A stretch of DNA of 64,000 bases, from contig AP026073.1 of the NCBI GenBank assembly GCA_024349765.1, positions 4,650,001 through 4,714,000 on the forward strand, written 5' to 3'. Under the pieces are notes generated by a model that was not told the origin of the DNA, made no database searches, and was given only the letters and a program-made list of their open reading frames with translations. The stretch's first letter is position 1. The number at the start of each line of letters is the position of its first letter. The position numbers and the translations under genes were made by a program. The DNA comes from Streptomyces nigrescens (lineage in GTDB: Bacteria; Actinomycetota; Actinomycetes; Streptomycetales; Streptomycetaceae). This document shows, piece by piece, positions 33,887-42,413 of the stretch.

Positions 33887-34703
33887 GCGCGGCCAGTTCG
33901 GGAAGTCTGGCGGCGGTCGCCGCGTCGGCGGGCAGGCAGGAGACCAGGGTGACGCCCGGCGCGTCCACGGCCGCGAGCTTGACGTAGTCGAAGGTCAGCC
34001 GGCCCAGCGACGGATGGTCGAACTCCCGGCGCGCCGGCCGGAAGTCCGCCACGTCATGGGTGGCCCACCAGGTCCTGAACTCCGCGCTGCGCGCGCACAG
34101 TTCGCCGGTCAGCCGGCGGAACTCCGGGTCGTCGGGGTGCCGGTCGGCGCTGGCGCGGTACTGCTCCAGCAGGGCCCGGGCCTGGCCGTCCCAGTCGGCC
34201 AGGAGCGTACGGATCCTGGGCCGGGTGAACACCAGGCGCATCAGGTTGCGTTCGGCGGCGTCCCAGTGGGCGGGGTCGCCGATGAGACCGGCCTCGGCGC
34301 GGTTCCAGGCCAGCAGGTCCCAGTTGGGCGCGAGCACGTACGCGGGGTGCGGGTCGAGCGCGTCCACCAGGCGCTGCAGTTCCGGCCCGCCGGGGTGGTC
34401 GCCGGCCGGCTCGGGCAGCGGCTGCCCGGCCAGGGCGAACAGGTGGCGGGTCTCGGCGGGGGACAGCCGCAGCGCCCGGGCCAGGCTGTGCAGCACCTGA
34501 CGGCTCACGCTGATGTCCCTGGCCTGTTCGAGCCAGGTGTACCAGGTGACGCTGACCCCCGAGAGGACGGCGACCTCCTCGCGGCGCAGTCCGGGCGTGC
34601 GGCGTCGGGGGCCCGCCGGGAGTCCGGCCTCGCCGGGCGGGACCCGTTCCCGTCGCGAGCGGAGGAACTCCGCCAGCACCCGGCGCCGTTCCCGGTCGGC
34701 CAT
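33831..34703 (-). CDS. XRE-family regulator with MmyB-like ligand domain
   Basis: 290 aa. The N-terminal XRE HTH (RRRTPGLRREEVAVLSGVSVTWYTWLEQARDISVS) is followed by the MmyB-type C-terminal domain (LDPHPAYVLAPNWDLLAWNRAEAGLIGD, then LMRLVFTRPRIR), which binds fatty-acyl or hydrophobic ligands in related structures. ATG 34703 has AGAGGGG upstream. Divergent from the MFS exporter, which is the obvious target. It overlaps the P450 gene tail to tail by 56 bp. Confidence 0.9.
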   Translation of the reverse strand: MADRERRRVLAEFLRSRRERVPPGEAGLPAGPRRRTPGLRREEVAVLSGVSVTWYTWLEQARDISVSRQVLHSLARALRLSPAETRHLFALAGQPLPEPAGDHPGGPELQRLVDALDPHPAYVLAPNWDLLAWNRAEAGLIGDPAHWDAAERNLMRLVFTRPRIRTLLADWDGQARALLEQYRASADRHPDDPEFRRLTGELCARSAEFRTWWATHDVADFRPARREFDHPSLGRLTFDYVKLAAVDAPGVTLVSCLPADAATAARLPELAALSPVAGPHRTGGAAAAGT

Positions 34704-34868
34704 CGGACCCCTCTCCCCCGCGGCGCACCGTGCCGTGCGCCCGCCGCTTCCCCGTGTCGCGCGGCCGGGTGCCGGACCCCGAGGGGTCGTTCGGCCGACA
34801 CCGGTACCGCTGCCACCAGGATAATTCGCCTCTGTATGGCCCGTGCGGCCCGGGCCAGGCTCGGGGCC

Positions 34869-36350
34869 ATGACTCCTCTGCGACCGCCGGCCGATCCGGC
34901 CCCGTCCTCCCCCGCCGCCGCTGCCCCGCACACCGCGGCGGTTTCCCCGCCCGCTCCGTGGCGGGCCCTGTCCGTCGTCCTCACCGGCGTCTTCATGGCC
35001 GTGCTCGACACCTTCATCGTGCTGGTGGCGGCGCCCGCCATCCAGGACGATCTGCGCGCCTCGGACGCCGATGTGCAGCTGATCCTGGCGGGCTATCAAC
35101 TCACCTACGCCGTCGCGCTGATCACCGGAGCGCGCCTCGGTGACCGGTTCGGCCGCAAGCGGTGTTTCCTCCTCGGGATGGGCCTCTTCACCCTGGCGTC
35201 GGTGGGCTGCGCGGCCGCACCCGGGGCCGGCGGTCTGATCGCGGCCCGGCTCGTCCAGGGGCTCGGGGCCGCGGTGATGTTCCCGCAGGTCTTCTCGACG
35301 ATCCAGGTGCTGCTGCCGCCCGAGCGGCGGGCCCGGGCCTTCGGCGTGCTGGGGGCGGTGATCGGCGCGGCGGGGGTGGTCGGCCAGCTGCTGGGCGGGG
35401 TCCTGCTCTCCGCCGACCTGTTCGGCGCTTCCTGGCGGCCGATCTTCTGGGTCAACGTTCCCGTCGGGCTGGTGACGCTGGCCCTCGCGGCGGTCCTCCT
35501 GCCCGAGTCGCGGGCCCCCGAGAGCCACCGGCTGGACCTGGCGGGCGTGGCGGTGCTGACCGTGGCGCTGTTCCTCCTGGTCGTGCCCGTGGTGGAGGGC
35601 CGGGAGGCCGGCTGGCCCGCATGGGCGTGGGTCAGCCTGGCCGCGGGGGTGCTCGCCCTGCTCGCCTTCGGCGCCGTGGAACGCCGGGTCGCGGCCCGCG
35701 GCCGGTCCCCGCTGGTACGGCCGGGGCTGCTGCGTGAGCGGGCCTTCGCGGTCGGGATGGTGCTGGTCCTCCTGGCGTACTCCGGGATCAACTCCTTCTT
35801 CCTGGTGCTGTCCCTGACCGTGCAGGACGGGCTGGGGCTGGACGCCCTGGGCGCCGGCTTGTTCTATCTGCCGTTCGCCGCGGGCTTCTTCACCGGGAGC
35901 CTGGTGGCGGGGCGCCTGGCGCGGTACGGGAAGCGGCTGCTGCGGACCGGGGCGCTGGTCCTCGGACTCGGCCACGCGGTGGCGCTCGGCGTCGTCGTGC
36001 TCGCCGGGGACACGCTGACGGCCCGGTCGCTGGCGCTGCCGCTGCTCGTCGTGGGCCTGGGGAACGGGGTTCTGGTCACACCGCTGCTCAACACCGTGCT
36101 CGCCCGCATCCGCCCGGCGGAGATCGGGATGGCCTCCGGTGTGCTCTCCACCGGCCAGCAGATCGGCGGCTCGGTCGGGGTCGCGCTGGTCGGCGTCCTG
36201 TTCTACGGGGCGCTGGGCCACGCCGCACGCCACGACGTCGGCGCCTACGGGCACGCCCTGATGGCGGCGCTGCTCTTCGACCTCGCCCTGGCCGCCGCCC
36301 TCTCGCTGCTCCTGCGGGTCCTGCCGGACCCGGCGCCGGCCGGCCGGTGA
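34869..36350 (+). CDS. MFS drug-export protein, DHA2 (EmrB/QacA) type
   Basis: 493-aa major-facilitator protein with about 14 predicted transmembrane helices. The motif A loop is GARLGDRFGRKRCFLLGM, motif C-like GAVIGAAGVVGQLLGGVLL, and the first helix contains VLDTFIVLVAAPAI, typical of DHA2 drug/H+ antiporters. It exports lipophilic compounds. ATG 34869; the 165-bp divergent interval to the XRE regulator is the likely control region. Confidence 0.92.
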   Translation: MTPLRPPADPAPSSPAAAAPHTAAVSPPAPWRALSVVLTGVFMAVLDTFIVLVAAPAIQDDLRASDADVQLILAGYQLTYAVALITGARLGDRFGRKRCFLLGMGLFTLASVGCAAAPGAGGLIAARLVQGLGAAVMFPQVFSTIQVLLPPERRARAFGVLGAVIGAAGVVGQLLGGVLLSADLFGASWRPIFWVNVPVGLVTLALAAVLLPESRAPESHRLDLAGVAVLTVALFLLVVPVVEGREAGWPAWAWVSLAAGVLALLAFGAVERRVAARGRSPLVRPGLLRERAFAVGMVLVLLAYSGINSFFLVLSLTVQDGLGLDALGAGLFYLPFAAGFFTGSLVAGRLARYGKRLLRTGALVLGLGHAVALGVVVLAGDTLTARSLALPLLVVGLGNGVLVTPLLNTVLARIRPAEIGMASGVLSTGQQIGGSVGVALVGVLFYGALGHAARHDVGAYGHALMAALLFDLALAAALSLLLRVLPDPAPAGR

Positions 36351-36367
36351 GCCGGGGGCCGGCCGGC
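36339..36367. terminator. GC-rich hairpin at the MFS/GNAT convergent junction
   Basis: GCCGGCCGG (36339-36347) with CCGGCCGGC (36359-36367) and an 11-nt loop. It overlaps the MFS stop codon and sits before the convergent GNAT stop. Plausible bidirectional terminator. Confidence 0.55.
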
Positions 36368-36378
36368 GGCGTCGCGGG

Positions 36379-37140
36379 TCAGTGCGCGGCGAGGCGGGCG
36401 GACACGCAGGGGTCCTCGTTGCGGTAGCCGAGGCGGGTGTAGAGCCGGTCGGCGGGCGCGTTGTCGGCGAGCTGCCACAGCGTGCAGAAGCCGTGCCGGC
36501 GCACCGCGTACCGGGTCAGCCAGGCGGTCAGCGCCGCGCCGAGGCCCTGGCCGCGCTGTGCGGCGTCGGTGGCGACGGAGGCCATGAGGGGGGCGCCGGT
36601 GTCCCGCAGGCTGCTCAGGGCGCCGCAGGCCACGAGGTTCCCGTCCGCGCCGCGGATGCCCGCCCACAGGCTGACGGCGGAGGAGCCGGGCCCGGTGGAG
36701 TGGGCCGGGCTGTGCACGCCGAGGAAGGCGAGCAGCTCGTCGTGGTGGGTCTCGTCGAGCGCGACCACCCGCTCCTCCGCGCGCTGGACGGGCGGCTCCT
36801 GAAGCGTCCAGCGGAAGACCCACTCGACGACGTCGGTCACCGGGAGGTGGCGGCCGACCAGGGCGTCCGTGCCGCGCGGGCCGGTGAACTCCCGCACCCG
36901 GTCGGGCAGGCCCAGCGCGGCGCGCAGCACGAGTCCGGCCGCGGCCTCCGGTGCGCCGACGCTCCACACGTGCCCGCGGGTGTCGTCGAGCCAGGCCACG
37001 GCGCCGTCGCCGGACCAGCCGGGCCGGCCGGCCGGTCGCTGCCGCGCGGCGCCGAAACGCAGCAGGGCGGAGCCGGTCCGGCGCTCCAGGCCCTGGTCGA
37101 ACAGATCGGTGGCCCGGGGGACGAGGGTCGTTGCCAGCAT
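36379..37140 (-). CDS. GNAT-family N-acetyltransferase
   Basis: 253 aa. The C-terminal GNAT domain shows the acetyl-CoA motif A (MASVATDAAQRGQGLGAALTAW), followed by LWQLADNAPADRLYTRLGY, the usual C-terminal signature. The N-terminal 110 residues form a second, degenerate GNAT-like half (DDTRGHVWSVGAPEAAAGLVL). ATG 37140 is chosen over an upstream in-frame start because the upstream part is Pro/Arg-rich. Substrate unknown. Confidence 0.87.
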   Translation of the reverse strand: MLATTLVPRATDLFDQGLERRTGSALLRFGAARQRPAGRPGWSGDGAVAWLDDTRGHVWSVGAPEAAAGLVLRAALGLPDRVREFTGPRGTDALVGRHLPVTDVVEWVFRWTLQEPPVQRAEERVVALDETHHDELLAFLGVHSPAHSTGPGSSAVSLWAGIRGADGNLVACGALSSLRDTGAPLMASVATDAAQRGQGLGAALTAWLTRYAVRRHGFCTLWQLADNAPADRLYTRLGYRNEDPCVSARLAAH

Positions 37141-37338
37141 CGCTCTCAGGGGGACGTACGGACACGGGAAGGCGGCGGCGCCGGTACGCGCGCGGGGGCG
37201 CGGTCGGAACCGTCCGTAAGGGTGGGGGGAGCCCGGCGGCGGCAGCGCACGGGGGCGGGCCCGGCCGACCGGACGGCCCACTGTCGCACACCGCCCCGGG
37301 CCCCACGCAAATCCACCTCCGCGCCGGGCCGCGGCCGG

Positions 37339-40101
37339 TCAGCGCAGGGTCAGTTCCGCCCAGATGATCTTGCCTTCGGAGGTGTAACGGGTGCCCCAGC
37401 GCCCGGCCATCCGGGCGACGAGGAAGAGCCCGCGGCCGCCCTCGTCCTCGCCCGCGGCGAACCGGAGATGGGGCGCGGTGCTGCTGGAGTCGGAGACCTC
37501 GCAGATCAGCGTGCGGTCGTACAGCAGGCGGACGCCGATCGGGCCGGAGGCGTAGACGATGGCGTTGGTGACCAGCTCGCTGAGGATGAGCTCGGTGGTG
37601 AAGACCTCCTCCTCCAGGCCCCACTCCATCAGCTGCCGGGTGAGGTTCGCCCGGGCCTCGGCGACGGCCGCGGGGTCGGCGGGGACCTCCCACTCGGCGA
37701 TGCGGTCGGGCGGCAGCAGGCGGGTGCGCGCCACGAGGAGGGCAATGTCGTCGCGCTGCCGGTCGGGGAGCAGGGCGCCGAGCACGGCCTCGCAGGTCTC
37801 CTGCGGCGTCCGCTCGCGGTGTGCCAGCGCCGTGGCGAGCTGGTGCATGCCGGTGTCGATGTCGTGGTTGCGGTCCTCCACCAGGCCGTCGGTGTACAGG
37901 ACCAGGTTGCTGCCCTCGGGCAGCTGCAGTTCCACGGATTCGAAGGGCAGGCCGCCGATGCCGAGCGGCGGACTGGCCGGGAGGTCCGGGTACGTGACGG
38001 TGCCGTCCGGGTGGACGAGGGCCGGTGGGAGGTGGCCGGCCCGGGCCAGCGTGCAGCGGCCGGAGGCCGGGTCGTAGATGGCGTAGAGGCAGGTGGCGCC
38101 GGAGACGGTGGCCTCGTCGTTCGCCGCGGTGGCCTCCTCGTCGATGCGGTTGACCAGCTCGTCCAGGAAGCCGAGGAGCTCGTCGGGCGGCAGGTCGAGG
38201 GTGGAGAAGTTCTGCACCGCGGTACGCAGTCGGCCCATGGTCGCCGCGGCGTGCAGCCCGTGGCCGACGACGTCCCCGACGACCAGCGCGACCCGGGCGC
38301 CGGGCAGTGGGATGACGTCGAACCAGTCGCCGCCCACCCCGGTCTGTGCGGGCAGGTAGCGGTGGGCGAGGTCGAGGGCGCTCTGCTCGGGCAGACCGCG
38401 CGGCAGCAGGCTCTCCTGCAGGGTGACGGCCATGGCGTGCTCGCGGGTGAAGCGGCGCGCGTTGTCGATGCACACGGCGGCGCGGGCCGCCATCTCCTCG
38501 GCCAGCGACAGCTCGCCCTCCTCGAAGGGCCGCTCCCGGGAGCGCCAGAAGTTGACGATCCCCATCCGGACGCCGCGGGCCTGGAGCGGCACGGTGATCA
38601 GGGATTCGCAGCCGTGGCTCATGACCAGCTCCAGCCGCCCGGGGTCGTCCGGGTACCAGTCGCCGGCCGCCCGCACATCGGGCACGAGCACGGACTGGCC
38701 GCTGACGAATCCGGTGGCCATCGGGGTGAGCGAGAGGTAGGTGTGCACCTCGCCCGGCCGGTAGAGGGGGTGGTCGTCGCGGATCCCGGCGACCGCCACC
38801 CGGCGCAGCTCGGGCGCCTCGCGGTACGAGCCCACCGGTGGCTCCCCGCCGCTCAGCACGGGTTCGGCCAGGTCGACGGTGGCGTAGTCGGCGAACCACC
38901 GCACGGCGACCTGGGTCAGCTCCTCGGCGGTGCGCCGCACATCGAGGGTGGTGCCGATGGCCACGCTGGCCTCGTACAGCAGCCGCAGGCGGCTCTGGGT
39001 GACCTCCGCCTTCCCGGCGAGGGCGAGCAGGTCGGTGGAGTCCCGCAGCGTGGCGACGCTGCCGGGCGGGCCGCCCTGGCGGTCGGTGGACCGGATGTTC
39101 AGCGCGAGCAGCCGTTCGTTGACCGGCAGCACCTCGTCGGAGATCGCCTGCCCGGACGTCAGCAGCTCGGTGATCCGGGAATCGAGGCCGAGGCCGGAGA
39201 GGCACTGCCCCTCGGCGTCCGCGGGCAGGCCCAGCAGCTTTTGGGCCTCGTCGTTCGCCAGCAGGACCCGCCCGTCCGCGTCGAGGATCAGCACGCCCTC
39301 GCGCACGGCGTGCAGCACCGCGTCGTGGTGCTCGTACATCCGGGTCATCTCCGACGGGCCGAGCCCCCGGGTCTGGCGCCGCAGCCGGCGGCTGACCAGT
39401 GCGGTGCCGGCCGTGGTGAGGGCGAGCGCGGCACCGCCGGCCCCGACGACGACGGGCAGCTGCCGGTCGACGGCGCTGCTGACCCGGCTCACCCGCATAC
39501 CGGAGCTCACCAGGGCCACCACGTGGCCCTTGGCGTCCTTCACCGGGACCGTCGCCTGCACCTCGTGGCCGAGCGGCCCGTAGACGCTCTCGATGGTGGT
39601 GCGGCCGGCGAGGGACGGCTTGATCGTGCCGACGAATTTCTTGCCGATCCGGCTGGGGATCGGGTGGGTGTAGCGGATCCCGTTGCGGTCCATGACGACG
39701 ATGAAGTCCACGCCGCCGCGCTTGCGGGCGTCCTCGGTCAGCGGCTGGAGCACCACGCTCGCGCCCGGATGGCCCTTCTTCAGCACGGTGGGCAGGCCGG
39801 GGGCGTGCGCGAAGGACTCGGCGGAGGCGAGCGAACGGTCCCGGGCGCCCTGGAACCGGTCGCTCCGCGCCTGGACCAGCAGGGTGATCACCGCGGCCAC
39901 GACGAGCAGCAGCACGATCAGCACCTGCAGGAGGAACATCTGGCCGGCGACACTGTGGACGTCCACCAGGGCGCGCAGGCGCTGGTTCAGCGGTTTCGGC
40001 GGGCCGCCGTTCCGTGCCCGCCGGCCGTTGTCGCCCGGGCGCCGACCGGTGGACCTGCGCCCCGGAGCGAACCACGGAAAGCGGCCGGAAATTCGGGCCA
40101 T
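37339..40101 (-). CDS. Cache-PAS-GAF-PP2C-HATPase multi-domain sensor phosphatase
   Basis: 920-aa membrane sensor. Order: transmembrane helix at about residues 52-75 (FLLQVLIVLLLVVAAVITLL), an extracytoplasmic CitA/DcuS-type Cache domain (VDFIVVMDRNGIRYTHPIP, then VYGPLGHEVQATVPV), and a second helix (about 210-230). Next a PAS domain (VLHAVREGVLILDADGRVLL), a GAF domain (about 370-530), a SpoIIE/PP2C phosphatase (GGDWFDVIPL, VVGDVVGHG, LYTDGLVEDR, RDDIALLV), and a C-terminal RsbW-like HATPase (ELILSELVTNAIVY, GGRGLFLVARMAGRWG). It can sense a small external acid or ligand and set a partner-switching anti-sigma pathway; the fused kinase domain may antagonise the phosphatase. Start at ATG 40101; earlier ATG 40158 is possible. 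Confidence 0.93.
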   Translation of the reverse strand: MARISGRFPWFAPGRRSTGRRPGDNGRRARNGGPPKPLNQRLRALVDVHSVAGQMFLLQVLIVLLLVVAAVITLLVQARSDRFQGARDRSLASAESFAHAPGLPTVLKKGHPGASVVLQPLTEDARKRGGVDFIVVMDRNGIRYTHPIPSRIGKKFVGTIKPSLAGRTTIESVYGPLGHEVQATVPVKDAKGHVVALVSSGMRVSRVSSAVDRQLPVVVGAGGAALALTTAGTALVSRRLRRQTRGLGPSEMTRMYEHHDAVLHAVREGVLILDADGRVLLANDEAQKLLGLPADAEGQCLSGLGLDSRITELLTSGQAISDEVLPVNERLLALNIRSTDRQGGPPGSVATLRDSTDLLALAGKAEVTQSRLRLLYEASVAIGTTLDVRRTAEELTQVAVRWFADYATVDLAEPVLSGGEPPVGSYREAPELRRVAVAGIRDDHPLYRPGEVHTYLSLTPMATGFVSGQSVLVPDVRAAGDWYPDDPGRLELVMSHGCESLITVPLQARGVRMGIVNFWRSRERPFEEGELSLAEEMAARAAVCIDNARRFTREHAMAVTLQESLLPRGLPEQSALDLAHRYLPAQTGVGGDWFDVIPLPGARVALVVGDVVGHGLHAAATMGRLRTAVQNFSTLDLPPDELLGFLDELVNRIDEEATAANDEATVSGATCLYAIYDPASGRCTLARAGHLPPALVHPDGTVTYPDLPASPPLGIGGLPFESVELQLPEGSNLVLYTDGLVEDRNHDIDTGMHQLATALAHRERTPQETCEAVLGALLPDRQRDDIALLVARTRLLPPDRIAEWEVPADPAAVAEARANLTRQLMEWGLEEEVFTTELILSELVTNAIVYASGPIGVRLLYDRTLICEVSDSSSTAPHLRFAAGEDEGGRGLFLVARMAGRWGTRYTSEGKIIWAELTLR

Positions 40102-40217
40102 GCTCCATGTGTACCTCGCGCACCGAGGTGGCCGATACGCACCACGCTGAAGTATCACATGACTGTACGACGGTGACCGGGCCCGCGAGGCGGTGTTCCG
40201 GGGCCCGTCAGCCGTGC

Positions 40218-41141
40218 TCAGCCCGCCAGCTCGCCCAGGAACTCCCAGGTACGGCGCCGGTCCGCGTCCCCGGCGAGCTCCGTGCCGGAGAAGACCACCT
40301 CCGTCGCCCCGGCGTCCCGGTAGCGCCGCACCTCGGCCGCGACCGTCCGCTCGTCGCCGATCACGGCCACGTCGGCCGCCCGCTTGCCGCCGGAGAGCCC
40401 GATGACCCGGGCGTAGGACGGGATCTGCTCGTAGAAGGCGAGCTGCTCGGTGAACGTCCGGCGCACCGCGTCGGCGTCGTCGGTGACCAGGCCGGGCACC
40501 AGCGCCACGATCCGGGGCGCGGGCCGGCCGGCGGCCTCCGCCGCGGCGGTGACGGCCGGGACGATGTGCTCGGCCAGCGCGCGGGGCCCGGCGAGGTACG
40601 GCAGGATCCCGTCGGCCAGCTCGCCGCTCACCCGGAGGGCCTGCGGGCCCATCGCGGCGACGAGCAGCGGTACGCCCGCCTCGGCGCCCGGCACCCGCGC
40701 GGGGATCGGGGTGGCGGCGGTCAGCAGCTCGCCGCGGAAGTCGGCGCTGCCGGTCTCGGTCAGCTGGCGCAGCGCGGTGAGGAATTCCCGCAGCCGGGCG
40801 ACCGGCCGCTCGAAGGGGAGGCCGAAGCCGGACTCGGTGAGGAGTTTGGTGCCGAGGGCGAGTCCGAGGTGGTAGCGGCCGTGCGTGGCCGCCTGGGCGG
40901 TCAGCGCCTGGCTGGAGACCACCAGCGGGTGGCGTCCGAAGACGGGGATCGCGGAGGTGCCCACCTGGAGCTCCGGGACCTCGCGCCCGACGATCGCGGC
41001 GAGCTGGGGCGAGTCCGCCCCGAAGGTCTGGCCGAACCAGGCGGACCGCAGCCCCGCGGCCGCCGCCTCCGCGGCGAGCCGCACGGTCGCGTCGATCTGG
41101 TTGTCGGAGTCGGTCGCGTTGAGTGCTACTCCCACTGTCAT
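40218..41141 (-). CDS. F420-dependent LLM-class oxidoreductase (TIGR03564-like)
   Basis: 307-aa luciferase-like TIM-barrel enzyme expected to use coenzyme F420, common in Streptomyces. Features: MTVGVALNATDSDNQIDATV at the N-terminus, GLRSAWFGQTFGADS, GTSAIPVFGRHPLVVSSQAL, LGLALGTKLL and VAAMGPQALRVSGELADG. I recognise it as the TIGR03564/MSMEG_4879 type from memory. ATG 41141; an in-frame ATG at 41174 is an alternative and neither has a strong SD. Substrate unknown. Confidence 0.88.
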   Translation of the reverse strand: MTVGVALNATDSDNQIDATVRLAAEAAAAGLRSAWFGQTFGADSPQLAAIVGREVPELQVGTSAIPVFGRHPLVVSSQALTAQAATHGRYHLGLALGTKLLTESGFGLPFERPVARLREFLTALRQLTETGSADFRGELLTAATPIPARVPGAEAGVPLLVAAMGPQALRVSGELADGILPYLAGPRALAEHIVPAVTAAAEAAGRPAPRIVALVPGLVTDDADAVRRTFTEQLAFYEQIPSYARVIGLSGGKRAADVAVIGDERTVAAEVRRYRDAGATEVVFSGTELAGDADRRRTWEFLGELAG

Positions 41142-41255
41142 GTCAGCCGGAACGAACGGGAGTTGGCCGAACATTCCGGTGCGGGCGTGACGGTTCTCCG
41201 TCGGCTGTGTGAACTCCTTCTCCGTCCGGCCGATGGGGTTACCTACCCCGGGGGC

Positions 41256-42413
41256 TCAGGCGGCGGCGGTCGAGCCGGTCGGGCCCGTGCCCGGTCCGGC
41301 GGGGTCGCGGTGGATCGGGGTGCCGGAGCCGGTCAGCGGCCGGCCCGTACCGCCGCGCCGGGCCGCGACGATCTCGGCGGCGATGGACAGGGCGGTCTCC
41401 TCGGGCGTACGGGCGCCGAGGTCGAGACCGATCGGGGAGCGCAGCCGGGCCAGCTCGCGGTCGGTGAGGCCGGCCTCGCGCAGTCTTCGGTCGCGGTCGT
41501 CGTGGGTGCGGCGGGACCCCATGGCGCCGACGAACGCGACCGGCAGCCGCAGCGCCACCTCCAGCAGCGGGATGTCGAACTTGGCGTCGTGGGTGAGCAC
41601 GCACAGGGCCGTACGGCCGTCGGTGGCCGTGCGGCGGAGGTAGCGGTGCGGCCACTCGACCACGATCTCGTCGGCCTCGGGGAAGCGGGCCCGGGTGGCG
41701 AAGACGGGGCGGGCGTCGCAGACGGTGACGTGGTAGCCGAGGAACTTGCCGGTGCGCACCAGGGCCGCGGCGAAGTCGACCGCACCGAAGACGATCATGC
41801 GGGGCGGCGGTACGTTCGCCTCGACGAACACCGTCAGCTCCGCCTCGCAGCGGGTGCCGCCCGCCGAGACGTCGAAGCTGCCGGTGCGGCCCGCGTCCAG
41901 CATGGCGCGGGACTCGCCCCGTGCCGTCCGGTCCAGGTCCGGCCCGCCGCCGAGGCCGCCCTCGTGGGAGCCGTCGGGGTGGACGAGCAGCGCCCGGCCG
42001 AGGAGGTCGGCCGGGCCCTGGACCACCCGGGCCAGGGCCGCCGCCTCGCCCCGGGCGGCGGCCGCCAGCGCGGCGGCGAACACCGGCCGGTCCGGGGCGT
42101 CGGCGGTCACCGGCGTGACCAGGACCTCGATCGTTCCGCCGCAGGTCAGGCCGACCGCGAAGGCGTCCTCGGCGCTGTATCCGAAGCGTTCGCGGACGGT
42201 CGTGCCGTCCTGCAGCGCCTGGGCGCACAGGTCGTAGACGGCCGCCTCCACGCACCCGCCGGAGACCGAACCGATGGCCGTGCCCCGGCTGTCGACGGCG
42301 AGGGCGGCGCCGGGGCTGCGCGGGGCACTGCCGCCGACGCCCACGACCGTGGCGACGGCGAACTCCCGGCCCTCCTCGGTCCACCGGTTCAGCTCATCGG
42401 CGATGTCCAGCAT
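41256..42413 (-). CDS. XdhC/PaoD-like molybdenum cofactor insertion chaperone
   Basis: 385 aa. XdhC-family proteins bind and sulfurate Moco before loading it into xanthine-dehydrogenase-family enzymes. The N-terminal XdhC/CoxI segment is FAVATVVGVGGSAPRSPGA then GTAIGSVSGGCVEAAVYDL, with a conserved Cys. The C-terminal Rossmann domain holds RMIVFGAVDFAAALVRTGKFLG and the FVGAMGSRRTHDDR motif. ATG 42413 overlaps the stop of the molybdopterin subunit by 20 bp. Last gene of the four-gene operon, matching the paoABCD order. Confidence 0.92.
   Translation of the reverse strand: MLDIADELNRWTEEGREFAVATVVGVGGSAPRSPGAALAVDSRGTAIGSVSGGCVEAAVYDLCAQALQDGTTVRERFGYSAEDAFAVGLTCGGTIEVLVTPVTADAPDRPVFAAALAAAARGEAAALARVVQGPADLLGRALLVHPDGSHEGGLGGGPDLDRTARGESRAMLDAGRTGSFDVSAGGTRCEAELTVFVEANVPPPRMIVFGAVDFAAALVRTGKFLGYHVTVCDARPVFATRARFPEADEIVVEWPHRYLRRTATDGRTALCVLTHDAKFDIPLLEVALRLPVAFVGAMGSRRTHDDRDRRLREAGLTDRELARLRSPIGLDLGARTPEETALSIAAEIVAARRGGTGRPLTGSGTPIHRDPAGPGTGPTGSTAAA

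Noticed and set aside
36382-40176. Very long plus-strand open frame (over 1,200 codons) opposite the GNAT and sensor phosphatase genes
   Set aside because: It is a shadow caused by high GC content. Its translation is low-complexity Gly/Arg/Ala/His, while the opposite strand encodes clear GNAT, PAS, GAF and PP2C motifs.
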